A stretch of DNA of 64,000 nt from Granulosicoccus sp036478595. GTDB lineage: Bacteria; Pseudomonadota; Gammaproteobacteria; Granulosicoccales; Granulosicoccaceae. Shown in pieces: positions 25,010 to 33,353 of the stretch. Both the position numbers and the translations under genes were made by a program. The stretch covers positions 129,779-193,778 of the forward strand of contig JAZGEF010000052.1 in assembly GCA_036478595.1 (NCBI GenBank). The letters are read 5' to 3'. The notes beneath the pieces are model-generated. The model ran no database searches. It worked only from the letters and a program-made list of their open reading frames with translations, and had not been told where the DNA came from. Every line of letters starts with the position of its first letter. The first letter of the stretch is position 1.

Positions 25010-28000
25010 ATGATTATTGAAGCTGCTGGCGAACGAAAAATCGTCTCTGTCTTGTTTTGTGATATAGCTGGTTCTTACACCTTTCTGTACGAGAACGATC
25101 CCGAACAGGGCAAGTTAATAATCGATGACGCGATCGCTACTATGACATCTGTTATAGAGCGCTTTGGTGGCGTCGTTAATCAGGTGCAAGGCGATGGTGT
25201 GATGTCCCTCTACGGAGCACCGCAAGCCATAGAGGACCATGCACTTAGAGCCTGCGATGCAGCAACAGAATTAGTTAAAACGTTTAAAGACAAAAACACG
25301 CAGGGATTGTGGCCAAACGGTGCATCGATTGAGATTCGAGTCGGTATCAGTACTGGTGAAGCTGTTGTCGGCGTACAACAGATCAAGTTCCCCTCCGCTA
25401 GTAGAAACTATGAGTATTACGCAACTGGCGCAGTGTCTCACCTAGCGGGGCGTTTACAAAAATTAGCTGATGCATTTGAAATAGTCATCTCTAGTAGCAC
25501 GGCCGAATTGTTAGGCAGCAATGCAACAACGGAAGAGGTGCGAGATAGATCAGTGCATGAGCTAATTAAGGCGCATGCAAAGCCGCATCTGCTGACTAGT
25601 CTTGACCCGCTGGATTTATTTGATTTATCGCCAAGCAAGTTACCGTTTGTTGGTAGAGAAGCTGAACTCGACTTTTTAACTGACGCCGTAGCTCATGGCT
25701 TGCAAAAACGCGAGCCTGCGCGAATATTAATTTCCGGTGATGCTGGTATTGGTAAATCTCGATTGATCCAGGAGTTTCTCGGAATAGATCGGCAAGAGCC
25801 GTGGATACCTATCGCCGCGGCCGCGCTGGAGATCGAATCGAACTCCCCGTATGCTTTACTGCGTAGGATCCTGCTTAGCTGGCTTGAAGGTGCTGGCGCT
25901 ACAACGTTGGCCAAACAATCTGAACACATAGCCTTAATCTGCGAAGAGATCGCTGCTGAAAACTGGATATTGCCTTTGGCGTTATCGGATGTATTGGGTT
26001 TTGCGTTGACAGATTCTAGATGGGAAAATTTTGAACCCGATATTAAGCGTAACCAGATATTCAAATCAGTGTTGCGGTTGCTTGTGTATTGGGGTGATAC
26101 CAGCCAGACAGTGTGTGTGATCGACGATTTGCATTGGGCTGATCATGTGTCAATGAAGCTGCTAAAGTCGGCAATAACAGAGATCAAAGCTGGCTCAATC
26201 GCATTTTTATTTACAAGCCGCAGCAAAAATACGTTTGCTAATGAAGCTGGAGTTCAGCGGATACCGTTGGGTAGTTTAAGTGCAACAGCAGCCCGAGCAC
26301 TGTTGATCTCAATGCCAGTCGATGAACCCATACCGGAAAATGAAGTCGATGGATTGTTGGAACGTTGTGCTGGCGTGCCTTTGTTTATCGAACATATCGC
26401 TTATTCGGTTGTTCCACGTTGGGACATGTCGAGTAGTGCTAACTACTCGGAAGGTTTTCACTTCAGTTCTCAGGTACGTACATTGATACAAGCGCGTATC
26501 GATAAATTGCCTGCTGACGCTAAAAAAGTTTTGAGCGTGGCCAGTGTGGCAGGCACACACTTTAGCTTGCGCTCAATTGTAGCAATCACTGAGTCAGACG
26601 GGCCGCTTACGCAAGCGTTGATTGAATTGATAATTGGTAGTGGTTTATTAGAACCTACTCGAAACTTCGAGGAGTACACGTTTACTCATGCTTTGTTTCA
26701 AGAAGTTGCTTATCTTGGAATACTAAAGAGCCGATTGATCGAATATCATTGCAAATATTTAGAATATTTTAGACAGACGCAAAAGTTACTGCCAGACGAG
26801 CGATTTACAGAGCAGATAGAGCGACACGCGTTTAAAGGACGAAAGTGGCTGGACGTTATTGATTACGCAACACTGGCCGCACAGGATGCGTTGGATTCTG
26901 GAGCCTATCGCGAAGCGATGCATTATTTAGAAGACGCGATACATGCCTTGCCAAAGGTCAATGGATACGGAAACGAGGATAAACAACATTACATGCGTCA
27001 GCATGCGCTTTGTTTGCTTGATTTGAGTCGCGCGGCGATTCCTGTTGGAGAGGTATCGCGCTCATATGATGCCTTGGAAGACTGCCAATCAATTTGTGAA
27101 AACCTAAATGATGATCATATTTTGTGTGAATCATTAGCGTATCGAACAGCATTGTATGCCTTTCAAGGAGATTCAATTTCCGCTATTGAGTGTGGTCAGC
27201 GCGCGGTTAAGGCTGCGGAAAAAATGGCGTCAGAAAGATTGATATACGGTTGTAAGGTTTATCTGGCGGAAGCGGTGTTTTTCTCTGGTGACTTTACTGC
27301 CACGATCGAATTGTTACAACCACTAGTTGATCAAGGCGCTATCGATAGATTTCCGCTTGACCGTATTGGTAATGCCGCGCCAGTGAGCATTGATTGTTAC
27401 GGTATTCTAGGTATGGCCTATGCCCAATTGGGCATATTTGATACTGCGGAATCTTATGGCCGATTGGCTAAAGAGGTGGCAGACGAAACAGGCAAGAGTT
27501 TCGATCGAGGGTTGGCGTATTTTTATTTGACTTATATTTTGGTTCATCGATTGAAACTGGAAGAAGCGAGTATCCATTTGCGTAAACTCCAAGAAATCGT
27601 TAATGCAGGTGGCTTACAGTTTTTACGTCCCTGGGTTATTGGGCTTCTAGGGTTTACCTATGCTTTGCAAGGTCGGTTGTCTGATGCCGGTGAGTTGTTA
27701 GGGCAATCGCTCTCTGATGCTCAATCCATGTCGTTGCGAATATTTGAATGTTATGCCTCTCTCTCTCTGGTTTTTGTGTTAACTCGGTCAGGCGAATTTA
27801 AGGATGCGCAAGGATTACTTATGCGTGTGGAAAAGTTAGCAAACGAGGCACATTTCAATAGTATTTCCATGTGTGTTACTCGCTCTAAAGGGTCGTTAGC
27901 GATGGCCATGGGCCAATTAGATGATGCGCAAATGTACTTAAAGACGGCGCTGGACCATGCACAATCGCTTGGTATGTTGCCTGATGTCGCGCACTGCCAT

Positions 28001-28171
28001 AACTTGCTGGCGTTTACCTACAAAAGTATTGCGGCAGCCAAGCAAATAAATGCAGCGGCGGGCGCGGAGTTAGCGAACGAGCGATCGGTCAAACATCAAG
28101 ATTTAGCAAACAGCATGTATGCGCAGATGAAGATGGAGTTGATCGATTCGTACGAGTGGTGTGTACGGTAG
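25010..28171 (+). CDS. Class III nucleotide cyclase fused to AAA-type ATPase and TPR repeats
   Basis: This 1053-residue protein has three parts. Residues about 9-175 form a class III adenylate/guanylate cyclase domain, with metal-binding Asp18 (FCDIAGS) and Asp62 (QGDGVMSLYG) visible. From about 212 an AAA/STAND-type NTPase follows, with Walker A GDAGIGKSR at 243-251 and Walker B VCVIDDLHWAD near 360. The rest, to the C-terminus, is helical and repeat-like (TPR-type). Such proteins make cAMP (or cGMP) in response to signals sensed by the ATPase/TPR part. A Crp-like regulator gene lies directly upstream, so the two probably form a signalling pair. Confidence 0.85.
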   Translation: MIIEAAGERKIVSVLFCDIAGSYTFLYENDPEQGKLIIDDAIATMTSVIERFGGVVNQVQGDGVMSLYGAPQAIEDHALRACDAATELVKTFKDKNTQGLWPNGASIEIRVGISTGEAVVGVQQIKFPSASRNYEYYATGAVSHLAGRLQKLADAFEIVISSSTAELLGSNATTEEVRDRSVHELIKAHAKPHLLTSLDPLDLFDLSPSKLPFVGREAELDFLTDAVAHGLQKREPARILISGDAGIGKSRLIQEFLGIDRQEPWIPIAAAALEIESNSPYALLRRILLSWLEGAGATTLAKQSEHIALICEEIAAENWILPLALSDVLGFALTDSRWENFEPDIKRNQIFKSVLRLLVYWGDTSQTVCVIDDLHWADHVSMKLLKSAITEIKAGSIAFLFTSRSKNTFANEAGVQRIPLGSLSATAARALLISMPVDEPIPENEVDGLLERCAGVPLFIEHIAYSVVPRWDMSSSANYSEGFHFSSQVRTLIQARIDKLPADAKKVLSVASVAGTHFSLRSIVAITESDGPLTQALIELIIGSGLLEPTRNFEEYTFTHALFQEVAYLGILKSRLIEYHCKYLEYFRQTQKLLPDERFTEQIERHAFKGRKWLDVIDYATLAAQDALDSGAYREAMHYLEDAIHALPKVNGYGNEDKQHYMRQHALCLLDLSRAAIPVGEVSRSYDALEDCQSICENLNDDHILCESLAYRTALYAFQGDSISAIECGQRAVKAAEKMASERLIYGCKVYLAEAVFFSGDFTATIELLQPLVDQGAIDRFPLDRIGNAAPVSIDCYGILGMAYAQLGIFDTAESYGRLAKEVADETGKSFDRGLAYFYLTYILVHRLKLEEASIHLRKLQEIVNAGGLQFLRPWVIGLLGFTYALQGRLSDAGELLGQSLSDAQSMSLRIFECYASLSLVFVLTRSGEFKDAQGLLMRVEKLANEAHFNSISMCVTRSKGSLAMAMGQLDDAQMYLKTALDHAQSLGMLPDVAHCHNLLAFTYKSIAAAKQINAAAGAELANERSVKHQDLANSMYAQMKMELIDSYEWCVR

Positions 28172-28231
28172 CTTTGCCCGATTAAAAGGGCCTTCCCTGC
28201 TTATGGGAATCCGTTGGGTATCGAGAACTTA

Positions 28232-28825
28232 CTAACGTTTAAGCAGGGTCCAGTTTGATTGCTCTGCAAAATAGCCATTGGCGTAGATGGTTTGCCTAAC
28301 ACCGATCCCATTGTCCGTAACCGTTAGTGCGATGTCTAGTTCGACAAATGAGCTAGTAGAACTGAATGTTCCGCCATTGAGTCTCCTAAAACGACGATTA
28401 ACGAACCATTCGTTTTCAGTATTGCCGGATGCCCAGGCGATTGATAGTGGGAGAGTAATCAGTTGCTTTTTACTATCTCGATTCTCGATATCATCAAGCC
28501 AGACACTCAGATCGATATCGCCATGTTTTGTATAGTGGCTGCTACCATCCTTTAGTTTATAGGTTCGAGTCACTGGAACGACTTCGCCGTCGATGCTCTT
28601 GCAGATGACAGTGGTCGCCTGACCTGATCGGAATTGAGCGGACTCTAGCTCCATAATTGTTTGTTGAAGCGGATGTTTTGCGGGTACTGGCCCGACTTCA
28701 AGGTTGCTATCTAAGTCGTAGTACGCATCGCCCAGTATCAACTTAAGTGGCGACTCACTTTCGCATTCGATGGCCTGAGCGTTGAATGGCACAAGAAGTA
28801 AAAGCGCAAATATTCGATAAAACAT
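28232..28825 (-). CDS. Predicted secreted protein of unknown function
   Basis: The ATG at 28825 (minus strand) follows GGAGG with a 7-base spacer and gives 197 residues. Residues 1-18 (MFYRIFALLLLVPFNAQA) form a signal peptide. The mature part starts IECESESPLKLILG and contains two further cysteines at most. Beta-rich stretches are interrupted by charged loops; no known domain is recognised. It is convergent with the cyclase gene and stands alone. Confidence 0.6.
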   Translation of the reverse strand: MFYRIFALLLLVPFNAQAIECESESPLKLILGDAYYDLDSNLEVGPVPAKHPLQQTIMELESAQFRSGQATTVICKSIDGEVVPVTRTYKLKDGSSHYTKHGDIDLSVWLDDIENRDSKKQLITLPLSIAWASGNTENEWFVNRRFRRLNGGTFSSTSSFVELDIALTVTDNGIGVRQTIYANGYFAEQSNWTLLKR

Positions 28826-29003
28826 GATTAATCCTCCAAGCTGTATGCTAGACGAACACTTCGTTACTGGCTGCAAGGGTTCTCACAGTTCTGCAGCCCG
28901 CCGCACTGTTTGATCGCGGATTGACCCGATACCTTGAACCAATAGCGCTTTTACTGGCAAAACCTCTATTATTGGAACATCTGAAAAACAACACGAGGTT
29001 GCT

Positions 29004-29807
29004 GTGGCTGTACTGACAATTGCACATCTGGAGCTGTTTAGGCTATTTGGCACGAAGCGAGGTTGGATCGCGACAATTGCGCTCTTGCTGATTTGGGCGA
29101 TGATCATTTGCTATGTCATTTATCCGGCTGCTGATTTGCTTAGTTCAAGCGAAACAGCCTCATTCGCGGGCTTGGTTTTAGAATGGCTCGGCTTAGATGA
29201 GGTAACTCGATGGCCTAGCGCTGAGATTTCGTTGTACTGGATGCTCAGCCTATATATGTTGCCGTATTTTTGCATTGTGATGGCAGCTGATCAGATTGCA
29301 TCTGACAAGTTTAGAGGCACGCTTCGTTACATCACGCTGCGAACAAGCCGTACATCAATATTCTTTGGTCGTTTTTTAGGCCAGGCATTCATTCAGTTTC
29401 TATTAGTCGCCGTAACGCTTGCCACAGTGGTGGCGTTAGTCGCATGGCGTGCGCCGGATCAGCTTAATAGTGTGTTTGGCTCAGTGCCTGTTGTTCTGAG
29501 CAATCTGTTTATTGTGCTAATGCCGTATATTGCTTTGATGTCCCTTGTATCTGTGGTAGCAAAGTCTGCAATACAGGCCATTTTATTTGCAGTTATTGCC
29601 TGGATACTCGTGCTAATAATTGTTGGGGTGGTGCAGTCAAGCATTGGGCCGATTGAATTTTTGGATTGGCTGTTGCCTGGCTCGCAGGTGTCGATGTTAC
29701 TTAAATTGTCAGGCTGGCAAACAATGCAGCTTGCCGTCATTCCGGTGATGCAAACTGGCGTACTACTCGGCATGGGTTGGTTTGCAATGCAGAGGTGTGA
29801 CCTGTGA
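29004..29807 (+). CDS. ABC-2 type transporter permease
   Basis: This 267-residue membrane protein has six hydrophobic segments and the ABC-2 permease layout. An N-terminal amphipathic start (LTIAHLELFRLFGTKRGWIA) precedes the first helix, and a conserved cytoplasmic loop reads DKFRGTLRYITLRTSRTSIFFGRFLGQ. The GTG start has GAGG 5 bases upstream. Its stop overlaps the GTG start of the ATPase gene in GTGA, so the two form one exporter. The exported substrate is unknown. Confidence 0.85.
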   Translation: MAVLTIAHLELFRLFGTKRGWIATIALLLIWAMIICYVIYPAADLLSSSETASFAGLVLEWLGLDEVTRWPSAEISLYWMLSLYMLPYFCIVMAADQIASDKFRGTLRYITLRTSRTSIFFGRFLGQAFIQFLLVAVTLATVVALVAWRAPDQLNSVFGSVPVVLSNLFIVLMPYIALMSLVSVVAKSAIQAILFAVIAWILVLIIVGVVQSSIGPIEFLDWLLPGSQVSMLLKLSGWQTMQLAVIPVMQTGVLLGMGWFAMQRCDL

Positions 29808-30697
29808 GTATCATCGAAAGTAGTAACTTGTCGAAGCACTATGGCAGCACCAAAGCATTGGATAAGCTCGAATTGAAACTTGAGGCTGGCGAGCCGATAG
29901 CGCTTGTGGGCCCTAACGGCGCAGGCAAAACGACCTTTCTAAGCTTGCTATGCGGTTTTATTCGATTATCTGGAGGCGAGGTTAAGGTGCTTGGCCATGA
30001 GCCTGGCAGCCAAGCTTTGAGTGGGCGTATGTCAGCGTTACCACAGGATGCGCGATTCGATCCAACACTGTCTGTCGGTAGGCAGCTAAAGCTTTACGCC
30101 CAGTTACAGGGGCTTTCTTCCGATCAAGCTACTAAGGAAGTTTCACGAGTGCTTGATGTGGTAAGGCTCCCGGAAGTGATAAACGATAAATCCGAGTCGC
30201 TTAGTCACGGTATGCGTAAGCGCGTGGCATTGGCTCAAGCGTTGTTAGGAAGCCCCGAACTGATTTTGCTAGATGAACCCACAGCGGGTATCGATCCGCC
30301 CAATGTGAAAATCATCCGTGATTTAATCCGGGAGCAAGCAAGTAACGCGACTTTTATTATTAGCTCTCACAATTTAGATGAGCTTGAAAAGCTCTGCACA
30401 TCAGTTGTCTATTTAGAAAATGGCAAGCTTGTGCAGATGGGGCCAATAGATGCATCGGATGATGTTGACTACTTAACCATCCGTATACCGGGTGTTGATG
30501 AGGAACCCTTTGTCGAGGCCTGTTTGCAACTACCCGGCGTTGTAAAGGTACTGCGGCAATCGCAGGGAGATTTCTTGATTGAATGCAGCGAAGATGTCGC
30601 AGTAGACCAAGCGCTGTTGGCCATGCTTGCCGAGCGTGGTTGGCCATATCGGCATTTGGCAAAAGGCCGTTCTTTAGAAGCGAGGCTTTATGGCTAG
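29804..30697 (+). CDS. ABC transporter ATP-binding protein (exporter type)
   Basis: This 297-residue ATPase belongs with the ABC-2 permease encoded just upstream (GTGA overlap). Walker A is GPNGAGKTT (about residues 38-46), the signature is LSHGMRKRVALAQALLG and Walker B is LILLDEPTAGIDP. The last 90 residues form an extra domain (LTIRIPGVDEEPFVEACLQL and onward) typical of export ATPases of the CcmA/NatA type. The LSHGMRKR variant of the LSGGQ signature is common in this subfamily. Confidence 0.9.
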   Translation: MSIIESSNLSKHYGSTKALDKLELKLEAGEPIALVGPNGAGKTTFLSLLCGFIRLSGGEVKVLGHEPGSQALSGRMSALPQDARFDPTLSVGRQLKLYAQLQGLSSDQATKEVSRVLDVVRLPEVINDKSESLSHGMRKRVALAQALLGSPELILLDEPTAGIDPPNVKIIRDLIREQASNATFIISSHNLDELEKLCTSVVYLENGKLVQMGPIDASDDVDYLTIRIPGVDEEPFVEACLQLPGVVKVLRQSQGDFLIECSEDVAVDQALLAMLAERGWPYRHLAKGRSLEARLYG

Positions 30698-30698
30698 G

Positions 30699-31905
30699 TC
30701 AATCCTTTACGCTGGTACGAATACCGAGCTGCCCAGTTAAGGTTTTGTGCACCGGGCATTTATCTGCGATTTCAGTTAAGCGCTCACGCTGCTCATTTGT
30801 TAAGTCGCCGATAATCTCTAGCTCTCTAAATATTATATCGAGCTGCTGGGGTTTTTCGTCACAGGTTTCGCCGTCGCTTATGTGCTCTCGTGTGTGCGAC
30901 ACCTGTACGCGTACATCATCTAGAGGCCATTTTTTTACGCCGGCATACATGCGTACAGTCATGGCGGCACAGGTACCCACTGAGGCTAAAAGATGCTCGT
31001 ATGGGTCGGGGCCTGCGTTTTTTGCCACCTACTTTTGTTGGCTCATCGGCTGCCCAGTGGTGAGTGTCGCTATGAACATCCAACATGAAAGCGCGGTATT
31101 TTTCAGTGACAAATACTTCGCCAGATTTGGTTTTAACATGTGCAGGGCGATCACTGGGTATGAACCGGCTTGCCCATGCTGCGATGGTGACAGCAACGTA
31201 TTCTGAATCTCTCGCACGCGATAGTAGATGATCAGCATTACCCAAGCTGACAAAACTCTCGGGATGTTTTGCGGCAACAAAAATGCGTTCAGCTTCTTTA
31301 AACGACACGATGCTATCAATAGGTGAGTGCATAACCAATAACGCTTTTCCTAGATTAACAAGTTGATCAGTATTGGTGGTTTTGATGTCGTCGATAAACT
31401 GTTTTTTAATAACAAACTTGCGGCCTGCCAAATCAACCTCCGCTTGGCCCTCCTTGTTGATCGTGCCGTTACCACAAGGAAATTGTTTGGATACGTGTTG
31501 GGCATCAGCGGGTGAGCCGATAGTAACCACTCCTCGACACTCGGGCACGTCACTGGCTGCATTCAACACCGCGGTACCACCAAGGCTGTGGCCAATTAAT
31601 AGTGATGGCGCTTGATGCTCGCTGCGTAAATACTGGGCTGCTGCGATCAGATCCTGCACGTTAGACGAAAAATTAGTGTTGGCAAAGTCACCGTCGCTAT
31701 TGCCTAGGCCAGTGAAGTCAAAATGCATAACGGCGTAATCGTGGCGTAACAAGGCTCGTGATATGCGAGATGCAGCGGCAATATCTTTGCCACAAGTAAA
31801 GCAGTGTGCGAACAGAGAAAAGGCAACAGGTGGTGCATCGGGTAGTTCGAGTAAACCTGGTATCGAATCACCACCAGAACCTATAAATTCGATTTTTACC
31901 GCATG
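30699..31905 (-). pseudogene. Frameshifted alpha/beta-hydrolase-OsmC fusion gene
   Basis: Intact relatives are fusions of about 400 residues with an N-terminal alpha/beta hydrolase and a C-terminal OsmC (peroxide-reducing) domain. Here the hydrolase part (HCFTCGKDIAAAS, then the nucleophile elbow GHSLGGT) and the OsmC part (NAGPDPYEHLLASVG, with the cysteine in GTCAAMT) are in different frames. They split at a run of six T (31018-31023, plus strand), where one base too many breaks GGKNAG. In addition, no ATG, GTG or TTG exists at the true N-terminus: the ATG at 31904 is out of frame. Two lesions make a pseudogene likely; a sequencing error at the T6 run could explain the first. Confidence 0.75.
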
Positions 31906-31912
31906 TTAGCTC

Positions 31913-32533
31913 TTACTCGGTTGGCACTTTAGTGAAAAGCGTTAATAGACTTTGTAGCACGTGCTCTGCAATTAAGGGTTGGGCTTCGGCATTGGGATGA
32001 ATGCCGTCTTTTTGAAAGTAGTCCCGTTCAGTGGCAATGGGTTCTAGTAAAAACGGCAGCAAACTCGCCTTGGTGTTATCAGCAGCGTTGACGAATGCAT
32101 CTGCAAACCGCTGCAAATAGGCTGAGCCGTAGTTAGATGGGATGAGCATGCCCGCTATGAGTACTTGTGCACCGGCCTCTTGAGCGAGAGTCGACATTGA
32201 TTCTAGATTTTTTTGCATCTGCTTAACAGGATAACCCCGTAGGCCATCATTGCCGCCTAGTTCGATTATCACTACATCCGGATTAAACCGCGTAAGGGCT
32301 GCAGGCAAACGTTGCAAGCCGCCGCTAGTGGTGTCGCCGCTAATGCTGGCGTTGATAATGTCTAAATCGGGCTGGTCTTTTCGAAGCTTGGTTTCTAGAA
32401 GCTGCACCCAACGCTGGTGCTCTTCCAGGCCATAGCCTGCGCCAATACTGTCGCCTATCACCAGTACTGTGTCAGCTTGTGTAACACTGGTGGCGAGTAG
32501 AGTGGCTAGGTATATAAGTGGTATAAATTTCAT
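31913..32533 (-). CDS. tesA: Periplasmic esterase/thioesterase (TesA-type GDSL hydrolase)
   Basis: This 206-residue SGNH/GDSL hydrolase starts at the ATG at 32533 (the frame opens 30 bases further upstream). Residues 1-20 form a signal peptide (MKFIPLIYLATLLATSVTQA), so the enzyme is periplasmic. Catalytic residues: Ser in VIGDSIGAG, Gly and Asn in GGND, and Asp-His in KDGIHPNA. TesA hydrolyses acyl-CoA thioesters and lysophospholipids. It is divergent from ybbA, an arrangement seen in many gammaproteobacteria (tesA/ybbA/ybbP). The broken hydrolase-OsmC gene follows immediately. Confidence 0.92.
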   Translation of the reverse strand: MKFIPLIYLATLLATSVTQADTVLVIGDSIGAGYGLEEHQRWVQLLETKLRKDQPDLDIINASISGDTTSGGLQRLPAALTRFNPDVVIIELGGNDGLRGYPVKQMQKNLESMSTLAQEAGAQVLIAGMLIPSNYGSAYLQRFADAFVNAADNTKASLLPFLLEPIATERDYFQKDGIHPNAEAQPLIAEHVLQSLLTLFTKVPTE

Positions 32534-32645
32534 TAACGATTTCTTAGTTTTTTTGCTGCACAAGCTTGCTATGCTTAGAGCACCTTTTTATGTGTTGGTT
32601 CCGTCCCCACATTAACCGATTGCTCATTAAAACAACATCACAAAA

Positions 32646-33353
32646 ATGCCAACAACATCGCCTGACGCACCTATCGCTACACATTCTCTCGTACTTGAAG
32701 GCCGGCAGATTGAAAAAACGGTTAACGGCCCTGCGGGTAGCCTGACGATACTCAGTGCTGTTGATATCGAAATTGCTGCAGGTGAGGTGGTTGCTATCGT
32801 CGGACCTTCAGGGTCGGGCAAGTCCACTTTGTTAGGTATTCTCGCTGGCCTAGATCAACCCTCCGGTGGCTCTATTGCAATGTTGCAACAACCGCTTAAC
32901 CGCATGGATGAAGATGAACGCGCTCGCTTGCGCGCTGGCAAAGTCGGGTTCGTTTTTCAATCGTTCCAATTGCTACCGGGTTTAACCGCACTGGAAAACG
33001 TCATGTTGCCCCTGGAGCTGGGTCGTAATGCCAATGCCAAAAAAGCTGCGATGCAAATGCTCTCTGAAGTTGGCTTGGCCGATCGAGCAGCCCATCATCC
33101 GCTACAACTATCAGGCGGTGAGCAACAGCGAGTGGCCATTGCACGCGCGTTTGTATCCAACCCGCAACTACTATTTGCCGACGAGCCAACAGGAAATCTT
33201 GATGGTGAAACCGGGCAGCGAATCATTGACTTGATGTTTGCTCTACGAGCTGAGAAGGGTTCCGCATTAGTGTTGGTTACCCACGATGAAAAGCTTGCTG
33301 ATCGATGCGATCGTCGTTTGATTATGAACAGCGGCAATTTGCGCTCTGCATGA
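32646..33353 (+). CDS. ybbA: ABC transporter ATP-binding protein YbbA
   Basis: This 235-residue ATPase belongs to the LolD/MacB-type group. Walker A is GPSGSGKST (about residues 54-62), the signature is LSGGEQQRVAIARA and Walker B is LLFADEPTGNLDG. The stop overlaps the start of the large permease gene in ATGA. The position opposite tesA with ybbP following is the standard context. YbbA-YbbP is thought to act as a mechanotransmission-type complex on lipid-like substrates at the inner membrane; the true role is unsettled. Confidence 0.92.
   Translation: MPTTSPDAPIATHSLVLEGRQIEKTVNGPAGSLTILSAVDIEIAAGEVVAIVGPSGSGKSTLLGILAGLDQPSGGSIAMLQQPLNRMDEDERARLRAGKVGFVFQSFQLLPGLTALENVMLPLELGRNANAKKAAMQMLSEVGLADRAAHHPLQLSGGEQQRVAIARAFVSNPQLLFADEPTGNLDGETGQRIIDLMFALRAEKGSALVLVTHDEKLADRCDRRLIMNSGNLRSA

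Noticed and set aside
31018..31023. Programmed frameshift producing the hydrolase-OsmC fusion
   Set aside because: The needed shift is +1 and the six-base run does not place a classic -1 slippery heptamer in frame; the missing start codon also argues for decay.
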